Notes: generated by a model from the sequence alone, not told the origin. Positions 1 through 6,134 are shown, numbered from the stretch's first letter. The stretch: DNA of 7,268 bases from Chloroflexota bacterium (GCA_023424355.1 JAFAEA010000041.1:1-7268); one strand, 5' to 3'. Numbers and translations: made by a program.

Positions 1-555
1 GTTTCCGCCGAGACCTGGACCGATAACGATGTGGTGCGTCGCTGGCGAGATGCGTTCCAGAAGTTCAAGACCAAGAAGGGCGCGCGTTCATCCATCGAGG
101 CGCTGCTGAAGCGTGTGAGCAACGGCAACACCATCGGCAGCATCAATCCGCTGGTGGATGTGTATAACGCCATCTCGCTGCGGTACGGAACTCCGGTCGG
201 CGGCGAGGATCTGGCAGCCGTTGAGGGCGATGTGCGACTCACACTGGCCGATGGCGGCGAGGCGTTCCGCCCTCTCGGCGCCGATGCCGATGATCCCGCC
301 CTCCCCGGCGAGCTGATCTACAAGGATGATGCCGGCGCAATTTGTCGCTGCTGGAATTGGCGCGAAGCCGAGCGCACCATGCTCACGGAATCCACCACCG
401 ATGCCGTGATGGTGCTGGAAGCGGTGGATGGCAGCACCGATGACCCCTTCTGGCAGGCAGCCGAATCGCTGGCCGATTCGATTCGTCAGCACCTCGGTGC
501 GGAAGTGCATGTACATCAAATCACACGCAACGCCCCAAGAGTTCAGCTTCAATAG
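1..555 (+). CDS. B3/B4 (PheRS beta editing-like) domain protein, 5' end missing
   Basis: The frame is open from base 1 to a TAG at 553-555, so the true start lies before the window; the GTG codons at 31 and 34 are internal. The protein matches the stand-alone B3/B4 family (COG3382 type), related to the phenylalanyl-tRNA synthetase beta-chain region that checks mischarged tRNA. Visible family landmarks, counted from the GTG at 31, are RSSIEALLKR (about 20-29), INPLVDVYNAIS (about 38-49), PVGGEDL (about 55-61), an EGDVRL strand, and the very typical block GELIYKDDAGAICRCWNWRE near residues 93-112. The family is usually about 220-230 residues long, so roughly 40-50 N-terminal residues are missing. 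Stand-alone members may act in trans on misacylated tRNA or bind amino acids, but the function is not firmly known. The tail after the domain is polar and unremarkable. The next gene is 85 bases downstream and functionally unrelated. Confidence 0.88.
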   Translation, partial: VSAETWTDNDVVRRWRDAFQKFKTKKGARSSIEALLKRVSNGNTIGSINPLVDVYNAISLRYGTPVGGEDLAAVEGDVRLTLADGGEAFRPLGADADDPALPGELIYKDDAGAICRCWNWREAERTMLTESTTDAVMVLEAVDGSTDDPFWQAAESLADSIRQHLGAEVHVHQITRNAPRVQLQ

Positions 556-604
556 CGATTCATCACCTTTGGTTCTATCACTGGACGCCATATCCGGCGG
601 CCCA

Positions 605-621
605 ACTCTTGCTACAAGAGT
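605..621. promoter_or_regulatory. 17-base perfect palindrome upstream of the membrane-protein pair
   Basis: ACTCTTG and CAAGAGT form a perfect 7-base inverted repeat around the trinucleotide CTA, in the 85-base gap between the B3/B4 gene and the next start. The odd-centred symmetry is the size and shape of a dimeric regulator site. As RNA it would be a weak, AT-rich stem with a three-base loop and no following U-tract, so it is a poor terminator. I see no convincing -35/-10 pair next to it; the nearest is a weak TTGGTT (569-574) with TATCCG (591-596). An operator role is inference. Confidence 0.35.
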
Positions 622-640
622 GTGAGCAGATTGGCTTTGG

Positions 641-1477
641 TTGGGCAAATTCTTGGCGAAGACTGAATGGTTTGACGAAGTACGTGTGTTTACGCGGGCC
701 TTTTCCGGTGCCGCGGTTTTCGGTATCCCGCTGGCGTTCACCATGGAAATGTGGTGGATCGGCAAAACGCTCTCGATTTCTACACTTCTTCTTGTGTTGG
801 CTATTGGCTTGCTCGCCAATTTTGGGCTGGCCTACGTTGCCGGATTCCGCACCGACCATTCGCTGGCAATGGCGGTCGATCAGGCGGTGGATGCGCTGGC
901 GGTAGGAATACTATCAGCCGGCTTCCTGCTATTCACGCTGAATCAGCTACGTCTTTCGGATGGGTTTGAGCAAGGCGTTGGGATGGTGATGCTACTGGCG
1001 ATTCCGTTGAGCCTCGGCGCCTCTGTAGCGCATGAAGTGTTTCGCGATCGTGATTCGCGTATCGGTGAGGATCAAAGTGAACTCACTGTTTGGCAAGGTG
1101 TGATTGCAGATATCGGAGCCACCATTATCGGGGGCATTTTTATCGGCATGTCCATCGCTCCCACAGATGAAGTGACGCTGATTGCAGCAGGAGTGACTCA
1201 GTTCCATCTCTTTGCGATCATAGCCGCATCTCTCTTGTTTTCGTATCTCATCGTTTTTGCCTCCGGATTTGATGAAGTTTCGCCGCCAGGACCATTTCAC
1301 CACCCACTCACGGAAACCGTTTTGACCTACGTGGTGGCTTTGGCAGCGGCGTTCGGTATGCTGTTGATGTTCGAGCGAGTAACTCTCGAAGACCCCGCAA
1401 ATGAAATCATTCGTCAAACAATTGTATTTGCACTGCCCGTGGCAGTTGGCGGTGCCGGTGGGAGGCTGGTGATATGA
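641..1477 (+). CDS. DUF2391 / TIGR02587 family integral membrane protein
   Basis: A 278-residue polytopic membrane protein of unknown function. Hydrophobic stretches suggest about eight helices, near residues 22-40, 47-68, 84-101, 112-130, 151-172, 177-208, 224-243 and 258-276. The N-terminal signature RAFSGAAVFGIPLAFTMEMW (20-39) is the hallmark by which I recognise the family. A charged loop at 131-149 (HEVFRDRDSRIGEDQSELT) separates helices 4 and 5, and a Pro/His-rich loop lies at 214-222. An in-frame TGA at 623-625 limits the 5' end. TTG at 641 is the first possible start but has no clear ribosome site, so the start is uncertain; the ATG at 667 is out of frame. The stop overlaps the start of the next gene (ATGA), implying translational coupling with TIGR02588, the family normally found beside it. 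No activity is known for either protein. Confidence 0.85.
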   Translation: MGKFLAKTEWFDEVRVFTRAFSGAAVFGIPLAFTMEMWWIGKTLSISTLLLVLAIGLLANFGLAYVAGFRTDHSLAMAVDQAVDALAVGILSAGFLLFTLNQLRLSDGFEQGVGMVMLLAIPLSLGASVAHEVFRDRDSRIGEDQSELTVWQGVIADIGATIIGGIFIGMSIAPTDEVTLIAAGVTQFHLFAIIAASLLFSYLIVFASGFDEVSPPGPFHHPLTETVLTYVVALAAAFGMLLMFERVTLEDPANEIIRQTIVFALPVAVGGAGGRLVI

Positions 1478-1869
1478 GCGATTCCAGTTCAGAAAGAACC
1501 GTTGCTGAACGAGTTACCATGACATTTAGCATCGTTATCATTATTGGAATTGTTGGTTTGGCCTTTTGGGCCAATGCTCGTATTGGTGAGGCCCCCGCCG
1601 CATTTCATGTCGAACCGAATCTGGAGAATATCCGCGAATCGGACGGCAGGTTTTATGTCCCTGTTACCATCATGAATTCAGGGGGACTAACCGCTCAAAA
1701 CGTAGTAGTCACCGGCGAACTGGATTTGGGAGATGGAGAGCCAGAAACTGGTGACGTTACTATTGACTTTCTTGCTGGCGGCGAATCGGAAGAGGCGACA
1801 CTTGTCTTTTCCTCGCATCCGGAGGATGGCGAATTTGAGGTCGGGGTCACCAGTTATCTAAAACCCTGA
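1474..1869 (+). CDS. TIGR02588 family protein, single-pass membrane-anchored
   Basis: 131 residues: a short polar N-terminus (1-13), one membrane helix near 14-34 (about ERVTMTFSIVIIIGIVGLA), then an exported domain of about 95 residues. The exported part looks like a small beta-sandwich of the CARDB/DUF11-like kind (YVPVTIMNSGGLTAQNVVVT near 56-75, followed by alternating strands), ending in SYLKP. ATG at 1474 overlaps the upstream stop by four bases and has a good GGAGG (1461-1465) eight bases before it. TIGR02588 genes characteristically sit next to DUF2391/TIGR02587 genes, and the overlap here fits that. The likely topology places the sandwich outside the cytoplasm, perhaps contacting loops of the partner protein; this is inference. 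The fold call comes from pattern only, while the family call rests on gene pairing, size and architecture. Confidence 0.8.
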   Translation: MSDSSSERTVAERVTMTFSIVIIIGIVGLAFWANARIGEAPAAFHVEPNLENIRESDGRFYVPVTIMNSGGLTAQNVVVTGELDLGDGEPETGDVTIDFLAGGESEEATLVFSSHPEDGEFEVGVTSYLKP

Positions 1870-1881
1870 TTCTTCAAGCCC

Positions 1882-1888
1882 AAGGGGG
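1882..1888 (+). promoter_or_regulatory. Ribosome-binding site deciding the GTG start at 1893
   Basis: AAGGGGG lies four bases before the GTG at 1893. The nearby ATG at 1889 is out of frame, so this purine run supports GTG initiation of the first permease. Its spacing is shorter than usual. Confidence 0.55.
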
Positions 1889-1892
1889 ATGT

Positions 1893-2537
1893 GTGCAGGT
1901 TCTACGTGACATCTACGAGTTCATCGAGCGTAATCCCGATCGATTCTTCGATCTGGTGATTGCGCACGTGCGACTCAGCTTCACGTCTCTTCTTATCGCC
2001 GCCTTGATCTATCTGCCTTTGGGAGCGCTGTTCGCAGCGATGCCGAAGTTCGGTGGACAGTTGGTGGGGTTGTTTTCGGCGATCAGGGTGATTCCTTCGT
2101 TGGCGCTGGTGTTTTTGTTCTATCCCTTTCTGGGATTTGGCGATCTCCCGGCGACCGTAGCATTGGTGGTTCTGGCGGCTCCAGCGCTGGTAACCAACTC
2201 GTACACCGGACTGCGCGGAGTGGATCCATTTGTGCTGGAAGCAGCATCCGGAGTTGGCATGAATCGTGCACAGCGATTCATACGCGTGCAGGCACCACTG
2301 GCATTGCCGGTGATCCTGGCCGGGATTCGGCTGGCGGCCATCGAATTGTTAGCCAGTGCCACGCTCGCTTCGTTCGTCGGCGCGAAATCGTTGGGGCAAT
2401 ACATCCTCACCGGTATTTCGCTGCTCGATACCACCTACCTCCTGGTTGGAGGTATCCCTATTGTTCTGTTGGTGATTTCAACAGATGTGTTGCTTTCGGC
2501 TGCGGAACGCATGCTATCGCCCGGATATCGGGCATAG
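1893..2537 (+). CDS. Osmoprotectant (glycine betaine/choline-type) ABC importer permease, OpuCB/YehY-like
   Basis: 214 residues, the usual length for OpuC/OpuB/YehW-Y permeases. It forms half of the membrane channel for a compatible-solute importer. Hydrophobic segments lie near 22-48, 54-80, 84-104, 133-160 and 180-203. The cytoplasmic EAA loop that docks on the ATPase is clear: EAASGVGMNRAQRFIRVQAP (116-135), followed by LALPVILAGIR. Other family marks are AIRVIPSLALV (63-73) and SLGQYILTGI (166-175). Translation starts at GTG 1893, 23 bases after the TIGR02588 stop, so co-transcription with the membrane pair is likely. It is a paralogue of the second permease (4617-5261): the two share the GVGMNR core and the same length. 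Substrate class is inferred from the family and from the binding protein next door, not from this gene. Confidence 0.93.
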   Translation: MQVLRDIYEFIERNPDRFFDLVIAHVRLSFTSLLIAALIYLPLGALFAAMPKFGGQLVGLFSAIRVIPSLALVFLFYPFLGFGDLPATVALVVLAAPALVTNSYTGLRGVDPFVLEAASGVGMNRAQRFIRVQAPLALPVILAGIRLAAIELLASATLASFVGAKSLGQYILTGISLLDTTYLLVGGIPIVLLVISTDVLLSAAERMLSPGYRA

Positions 2538-2557
2538 TCTTTCGAACATCTTGAGAC

Positions 2558-2562
2558 AGGAG
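2558..2562 (+). promoter_or_regulatory. Ribosome-binding site deciding the ATG start at 2572
   Basis: AGGAG lies nine bases before the ATG at 2572. This, with the twin-arginine signal directly after that ATG, fixes the start of the binding protein and rules out the longer frame from 2485. Confidence 0.75.
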
Positions 2563-2571
2563 CTTACCCTC

Positions 2572-3552
2572 ATGACCCTTCATCGACGCTCATTCCTTAA
2601 GTCTGCTGCCGCTGCCGGTCTTGGCACCGTCGCTATGTCACACCTCACGTTTGCTCAGGACGACACCGTTGTCGTGGGTTCGAAGGATTTCACCGAACAG
2701 TTCATTGTGGCCAACATGTATATGCAGGTGCTGGAAAATGCCGGCGTCTCTGTGGAAGACAAGTTGAATCTCGGTGGTACGCAGGTAGCGCATCAGGCGC
2801 TGGTTAGCGGCGAGATATCGCTGTACCCCGAATACACCGGTACTGGTTTGACCGAGGTGCTGGGAATTGCAGTGGAAGACGTTTCCGCCGGTGAGGCCAG
2901 CCCGGTAGCTGCCGATGCATCGCCGGAAGCGAGTCCGGCCGCTGGTGACGATATGAGCCAGTTGGTATTCGACCGCGTGAAGTCTGAATACGAATCGCAG
3001 TTCAGCCTCACCTGGCTGGAGCGAAGCCCGGCCAACAACACCCAGGCTCTGGCCGTGAAGCGCGAGTTCTCCGAAGAGAACGGTATTGCCACCATCTCCG
3101 ATCTCGCGGCTGTGGCCGATCAGTACATCATCTCCGCACCGGCCGATTTCCCGGAACGCGAAGATGGCCTGCTGGGACTGCAGCGTGTGTATGGTGCCGG
3201 TTTCGAGAATATGGAAGTCCTGCCGGTCGCCCCGGGTCTGAAGTATCAGGCGCTGATGGATGATCAGGCTGAAGTAGTGCTGGCATTCGGTACCGATGGC
3301 CAGATTTCCGGTAACGATCTCGTAATTCTGGAAGATGACATGGGCCTGTGGCCGCCATACAATCTCGCCCCGGTGGTGAGCATGGCCGTTTTGGAAGCCA
3401 ACCCGGCCATCGCCGATACACTCAATGCCGTGACAACACTACTTACAGATGAGATTCTTTCCGGACTCAACTGGCGAGTCGATGGCGATGAGAAGGCCGA
3501 ACCGGCTGATGTTGCCAGCGATTTCCTCAACGAAAACGGATTGCTCGGCTAG
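2572..3552 (+). CDS. Tat-exported osmoprotectant ABC transporter substrate-binding protein (OpuCC/YehZ/ProX-like)
   Basis: 326 residues. The N-terminus HRRSFLK (4-10) is a twin-arginine motif followed by a hydrophobic stretch (11-27) and a likely cleavage after LTFA (28). There is no lipobox cysteine, unlike OpuCC lipoproteins. The mature part is a type-F periplasmic-binding fold of the QAT (quaternary-amine) family: VVVGSKDFTEQFI (33-45), GGTQVAHQALVSGEISLYPE (68-87), YTGTGLTEVLG (88-98), NNTQALAV (155-162), GLKYQALMDDQAEVVLAFGT (222-241) and LWPPYNLAPVV (259-269). Aromatic residues in these blocks are where this family builds its cation cage, so a trimethylammonium solute is expected. Residues about 106-126 form an A/S/P/E-rich insert (EASPVAADASPEASPA) where relatives have only a short turn before the DRVKSEYE-type helix. 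It lies 34 bases after the first permease. A cytoplasmically folded, Tat-exported binding protein is consistent with export before membrane capture. Confidence 0.94.
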   Translation: MTLHRRSFLKSAAAAGLGTVAMSHLTFAQDDTVVVGSKDFTEQFIVANMYMQVLENAGVSVEDKLNLGGTQVAHQALVSGEISLYPEYTGTGLTEVLGIAVEDVSAGEASPVAADASPEASPAAGDDMSQLVFDRVKSEYESQFSLTWLERSPANNTQALAVKREFSEENGIATISDLAAVADQYIISAPADFPEREDGLLGLQRVYGAGFENMEVLPVAPGLKYQALMDDQAEVVLAFGTDGQISGNDLVILEDDMGLWPPYNLAPVVSMAVLEANPAIADTLNAVTTLLTDEILSGLNWRVDGDEKAEPADVASDFLNENGLLG

Positions 3553-3569
3553 TCAAAATGACTCAATAG

Positions 3570-3595
3570 TGCAGCGCGGAGCTTTCCGCGCTGCA
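3570..3595 (+). terminator. Strong GC-rich hairpin between binding-protein and ATPase cistrons
   Basis: TGCAGCGCGGA and TCCGCGCTGCA pair perfectly over 11 bases around a GCTT loop, only 18 bases after the binding-protein stop. The bases that follow (TCAGTATTCGG) have no U-tract, so it is not a textbook intrinsic terminator. In ABC operons such stems after the binding-protein gene often protect the upstream message or cause partial termination, so that binding protein outnumbers the membrane parts. That role is inferred here. The stem ends about ten bases before the ribosome site of the ATPase gene and could also affect its translation. Confidence 0.6.
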
Positions 3596-3604
3596 TCAGT
3601 ATTC

Positions 3605-3610
3605 GGGGAA
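3605..3610 (+). promoter_or_regulatory. Candidate ribosome-binding site pointing to an ACG start at 3618
   Basis: GGGGAA heads a purine-rich run (3605-3617) and sits seven bases before the ACG at 3618. This is good spacing for initiation there. No ATG, GTG or TTG in the ATPase frame lies at a suitable distance. Confidence 0.4.
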
Positions 3611-3617
3611 GTGAGAG

Positions 3618-4610
3618 ACGGCCATTTCAGAATCCAACCAGAATCGCGGCAGTTCGATTCGCCTCCACGATCTCACGAAGCGCTACCCGGGGTCGAAAAC
3701 GGCCGCGGTCGATGCGATTAACCTCGAGATCCAGCCCGGCGAGTTCGTTGTGCTATTAGGCCCATCTGGCTGCGGCAAAACCACGCTGCTGAAGATGATC
3801 AATCGCATCTACGAACCCACCAGCGGCAAGATCGAAATCAATGGTGTCGATGCTCTCTCGCTGCAACCAGCCACGTTGCGTCGGCAAATCGGCTATGTCA
3901 TTCAACAAACCGGATTGTTCCCGCATATGACCATCGCGGCGAATGTCGCGGTGGTGCCCAGCCTGCTGAACTGGGACAAGGCGAAGACCAATGATCGCGT
4001 GCGAGAGCTGCTGGAACTGGTGGGACTCCCTGCGGATGACTACGCACATCGGTACCCATCCCAACTCTCCGGTGGTGAACAACAGCGGGTTGGCCTCGCG
4101 CGGGCGTTGGCGGTTGAACCTCCGACTATGTTGATGGATGAGCCTTTTGGCGCGCTGGATGCAATCACACGGCGGCGATTGCAGGATGAATTGGTACGCA
4201 TTCACCGCACGATCTCGCAGACAGTGGTCTTTGTGACGCACGATATCGAGGAAGCGCTTCGTCTGGCGGACAAAATCGCCGTGATGAAAGACGGCCGAAT
4301 CGAACAATTCGACACCCCACTGAAAATCATGCAACAGCCCGCGAATCAGTTCGTGGCCGAGCTGGTTGGTGCCGATGATGTGCTGCGCAGGTTTAGCCTC
4401 ATCACTGCCGGCGATGCGATGGATGCCGTTCCGGCCGAAACTAATGGCATACCCAGCATCGACCAGGACACCTATCTGCGCGATGTGATCGGTGTGATGG
4501 CGGAATCGGGACTGCCGTATATTCTGGTCACCAACGGTTCCAGCGACGAACCAATTGGCTCCCTCAGTTTCGAATCCATTCAGCGCGCAGCTGCTCCGGT
4601 GAAGGAGTAG
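3618..4610 (+). CDS. Osmoprotectant ABC importer ATPase with C-terminal CBS-like segment (OpuCA/YehX-like); start non-canonical
   Basis: It powers import through the flanking permeases. Numbered from ACG 3618 (330 residues): N-terminal strand IRLHDLTKRYPG (14-25), Walker A GPSGCGKTT (48-56), Q-loop QQTG (96-99), signature LSGGEQQR (150-157), Walker B with D174/E175 in LMDEPFGALD, H-loop H208 in VTHD. The ATPase core is therefore intact. After VAELVGADDVLRRFSL the tail carries one CBS-like unit (about 279-325: IDQDTYLRDVIGVMAESG, then PIGSLSF), whereas OpuCA-type proteins of about 380 residues carry two; such domains sense ionic strength or nucleotides. The frame is open from 3615 (TGA at 3612-3614), but the first standard start is GTG 3750, immediately before Walker A, which would remove the first strands. 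Conserved sequence from 3657 on shows translation must begin earlier: an ACG start, an ATT start (3624 or 3657), or a sequence error. The stop is six bases before the next ATG. Confidence 0.85.
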   Translation, partial: TAISESNQNRGSSIRLHDLTKRYPGSKTAAVDAINLEIQPGEFVVLLGPSGCGKTTLLKMINRIYEPTSGKIEINGVDALSLQPATLRRQIGYVIQQTGLFPHMTIAANVAVVPSLLNWDKAKTNDRVRELLELVGLPADDYAHRYPSQLSGGEQQRVGLARALAVEPPTMLMDEPFGALDAITRRRLQDELVRIHRTISQTVVFVTHDIEEALRLADKIAVMKDGRIEQFDTPLKIMQQPANQFVAELVGADDVLRRFSLITAGDAMDAVPAETNGIPSIDQDTYLRDVIGVMAESGLPYILVTNGSSDEPIGSLSFESIQRAAAPVKE

Positions 4611-4616
4611 CGCGCC

Positions 4617-5261
4617 ATGTATTTGGATTGGCTGTTCAACAATCCCGATATCGTGTGGGAGGCGACACTGGAGCATATCCGCATCTGCCTCCTCGCCATC
4701 GGTATTGCACTGCCACTTGCGATTGCACTTGGCGTGGTCAGCGCGATGTACGGTCCGATCCGCCAGCCGATTTTGTGGCTGGTGGGTACGCTGTACACCA
4801 TACCCAGTCTCGCGATGCTGGCATTTCTGATCCCATCACAAGGGCTCGGATTACGACCGACTCTGATACTGCTGGTGATCTACGCCCAGGTATTCCTGGT
4901 GAGAAACATCATCACCGGTCTGCTGGGGGTGGATAAGAGCACACTCGAAGCCGCTACCGGCGTCGGCATGAATCGCTGGCAGACGTTGATGCGAGTATGG
5001 ATTCCAATGGCATTGCCGGTTATGTTGGCCGGTGTGCGCATCGCCCTAACCACCGTCATCGGGCTGGCCGTGCTCGGTGGCTGGGCCGCCGCAGGCGGAC
5101 TCGGAGAAGTGCTGTTCATGGGAATCAGCTCCGACAATCCGCAGCGAGTGATGGCTGGAGTCATCGCCATTGTGGCGCTGGCAATCGTGGCCGATGGCAT
5201 CATGCGCATCATCGAAGCACTCACCCCCATGGCTCGGGCTCGCCGAGCCGGACGCGCCTGA
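4617..5261 (+). CDS. Osmoprotectant ABC importer permease, second subunit (OpuCD/YehW-like)
   Basis: 214 residues, paralogous to the permease at 1893-2537; the pair would form a heterodimeric channel. Hydrophobic segments lie near 20-44, 50-72, 80-98, 126-155 and 176-198. The EAA docking loop is EAATGVGMNRWQTLMRVWIP (111-130), followed by MALPVMLAGVR. YTIPSLAMLAFLIP (60-73) is the conserved second-helix motif. The C-terminus is basic (ARARRAGRA), as expected for a cytoplasmic end under the positive-inside rule. ATG 4617 has AAGGAG (4602-4607) nine bases upstream, inside the end of the ATPase gene, so the two are likely coupled. The next gene starts 12 bases after the stop. Confidence 0.93.
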   Translation: MYLDWLFNNPDIVWEATLEHIRICLLAIGIALPLAIALGVVSAMYGPIRQPILWLVGTLYTIPSLAMLAFLIPSQGLGLRPTLILLVIYAQVFLVRNIITGLLGVDKSTLEAATGVGMNRWQTLMRVWIPMALPVMLAGVRIALTTVIGLAVLGGWAAAGGLGEVLFMGISSDNPQRVMAGVIAIVALAIVADGIMRIIEALTPMARARRAGRA

Positions 5262-5273
5262 GAGGACACATCC

Positions 5274-5717
5274 ATGTACTCCAAAATGACCAAACAACAG
5301 TGCTATGAGTTCATCGAAAGTCACGCGATCACGGCGCATCTGGCAACCGTGCGCGAGGATGGCCGACCGCACGTCGCTCCAATCTGGATCGCAGTCGATG
5401 GCGAAGATATCGTCTTCAACACCGGTGACGACACGGTAAAGGGCAAGAATCTGCTGCGCACTGGCTATGCCGCTCTCTCCATGGACGACTCGGTACCGCC
5501 ATTCAATTCAGTGAGGATCGAGGGTCCGGTGACCTTCGAAACCGATATGGATTCGGTGAGGCACTGGGCGGGCAAGATCGGTGCCCGCTATATGGGAGCC
5601 GATCAGGAAGCGATCTACGCAGAACGCAACGGTGCTCCTGGTGAGATGCTCTGCCGACTGACTCCGGCCAGGATCTCCGGCCTCATCGATGTCGCCGCCT
5701 TTCCCACCAAGGAGTAA
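5274..5717 (+). CDS. PPOX-fold split-barrel flavin/F420-type oxidoreductase
   Basis: 147 residues of the pyridoxamine-5'-phosphate-oxidase-like superfamily, closest in look to the small PPOX-class F420-dependent reductases. Visible marks: an N-terminal helix (6-16), AHLATVREDGRPHVAPIWIA (21-40), the beta strand IVFNTGDDT (46-54), the cofactor-phosphate-binding type segment VKGKNLLRTGYAALS (55-69), and VRIEGPVTFET (80-90). The C-terminal LCRLTPARISG (126-136) is typical of the group. Cofactor choice (F420, FMN or none, or heme in some relatives) cannot be fixed from sequence alone; F420 is the likelier choice if the host is a Chloroflexota. ATG 5274 follows AGAGGA (5261-5266) by seven bases. 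It sits at the end of the transporter operon with a 12-base gap, so it is probably co-transcribed, although no direct link to osmoprotection is evident. The substrate is unknown. Confidence 0.85.
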   Translation: MYSKMTKQQCYEFIESHAITAHLATVREDGRPHVAPIWIAVDGEDIVFNTGDDTVKGKNLLRTGYAALSMDDSVPPFNSVRIEGPVTFETDMDSVRHWAGKIGARYMGADQEAIYAERNGAPGEMLCRLTPARISGLIDVAAFPTKE

Positions 5718-5719
5718 AC

Positions 5720-6118
5720 ATGAAGCCGCAACCGATTCTCACCGTGCGGGACGTTAATGAATCCGCTCGCTTCTATTGCGCATTACTCGGAGCCCAACGC
5801 GGCCATGCCGGTGACGATTACGCGCAGATTCTGGTCGATGGCGAGATGATTCTGCAGCTGCACAACTTTGATGCTGATGATGATCATGACGCGCTCGGAA
5901 ATGAGATCGCCGCACTGGGGAATGGCGTGGTGGTGTGGTTCGAAACTGATGACTTTGATGGTGTTGTCAGCAGAATCGCGACCGCCGAAATCGCCACTGA
6001 TCGCGCCCCGGCCATGAACCCATACGCCAAACAGATGGAAGTGTGGCTGCATGATCCGGATGGATATCAGGTCGTTATCGCCGGACCATCCCCTTACCCT
6101 CGCGAGGCGATCGACTAA
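5720..6118 (+). CDS. VOC superfamily (glyoxalase/bleomycin-resistance fold) protein
   Basis: 132 residues, the usual length for a single-chain two-module VOC protein. Module 1 starts QPILTVRDVNESARFYCALL (4-23) and runs to MILQLHNFDADDDHD (43-57). Module 2 contains GVVVWFETDDFDGVVSRI (69-86) and ends with MEVWLHDPDGYQVVIAG (106-122). The usual metal-binding His/Gln and Glu positions are only partly kept: Gln4 is acceptable, but the site after DPDG where Glu is normal is Val119, and the start of module 2 has Val rather than His. It may therefore be a ligand-binding or resistance-type protein and not a metalloenzyme. Start ATG 5720 lies two bases after the PPOX stop, with AAGGAG (5709-5714) inside that gene, so the two are a tight pair. 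The substrate is unknown. Confidence 0.85.
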   Translation: MKPQPILTVRDVNESARFYCALLGAQRGHAGDDYAQILVDGEMILQLHNFDADDDHDALGNEIAALGNGVVVWFETDDFDGVVSRIATAEIATDRAPAMNPYAKQMEVWLHDPDGYQVVIAGPSPYPREAID

Positions 6119-6134
6119 AACAAGCCTGGTCCGG

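Noticed and set aside
88..819. A 243-codon minus-strand open frame
   Set aside because: It covers the B3/B4 gene, the gap and the start of the membrane protein in antisense. It shows no family likeness and is a by-product of GC-biased codon use.
2485..2571. Upstream ATG at 2485 as start of the binding protein
   Set aside because: It would overlap the permease by 53 bases and place 29 extra residues before a perfect twin-arginine signal. ATG 2572 has a good ribosome site.
3750..3752. GTG at 3750 as true start of the ATPase
   Set aside because: Translation from here would begin three residues before Walker A and lose the conserved N-terminal strands that are plainly encoded from 3657 onward.
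3756..4676. A 306-codon open frame on the minus strand
   Set aside because: It is antisense to the ABC ATPase, whose Walker A, signature and Walker B motifs are unambiguous. The translation is rich in His, Arg and Gln without recognisable domains.
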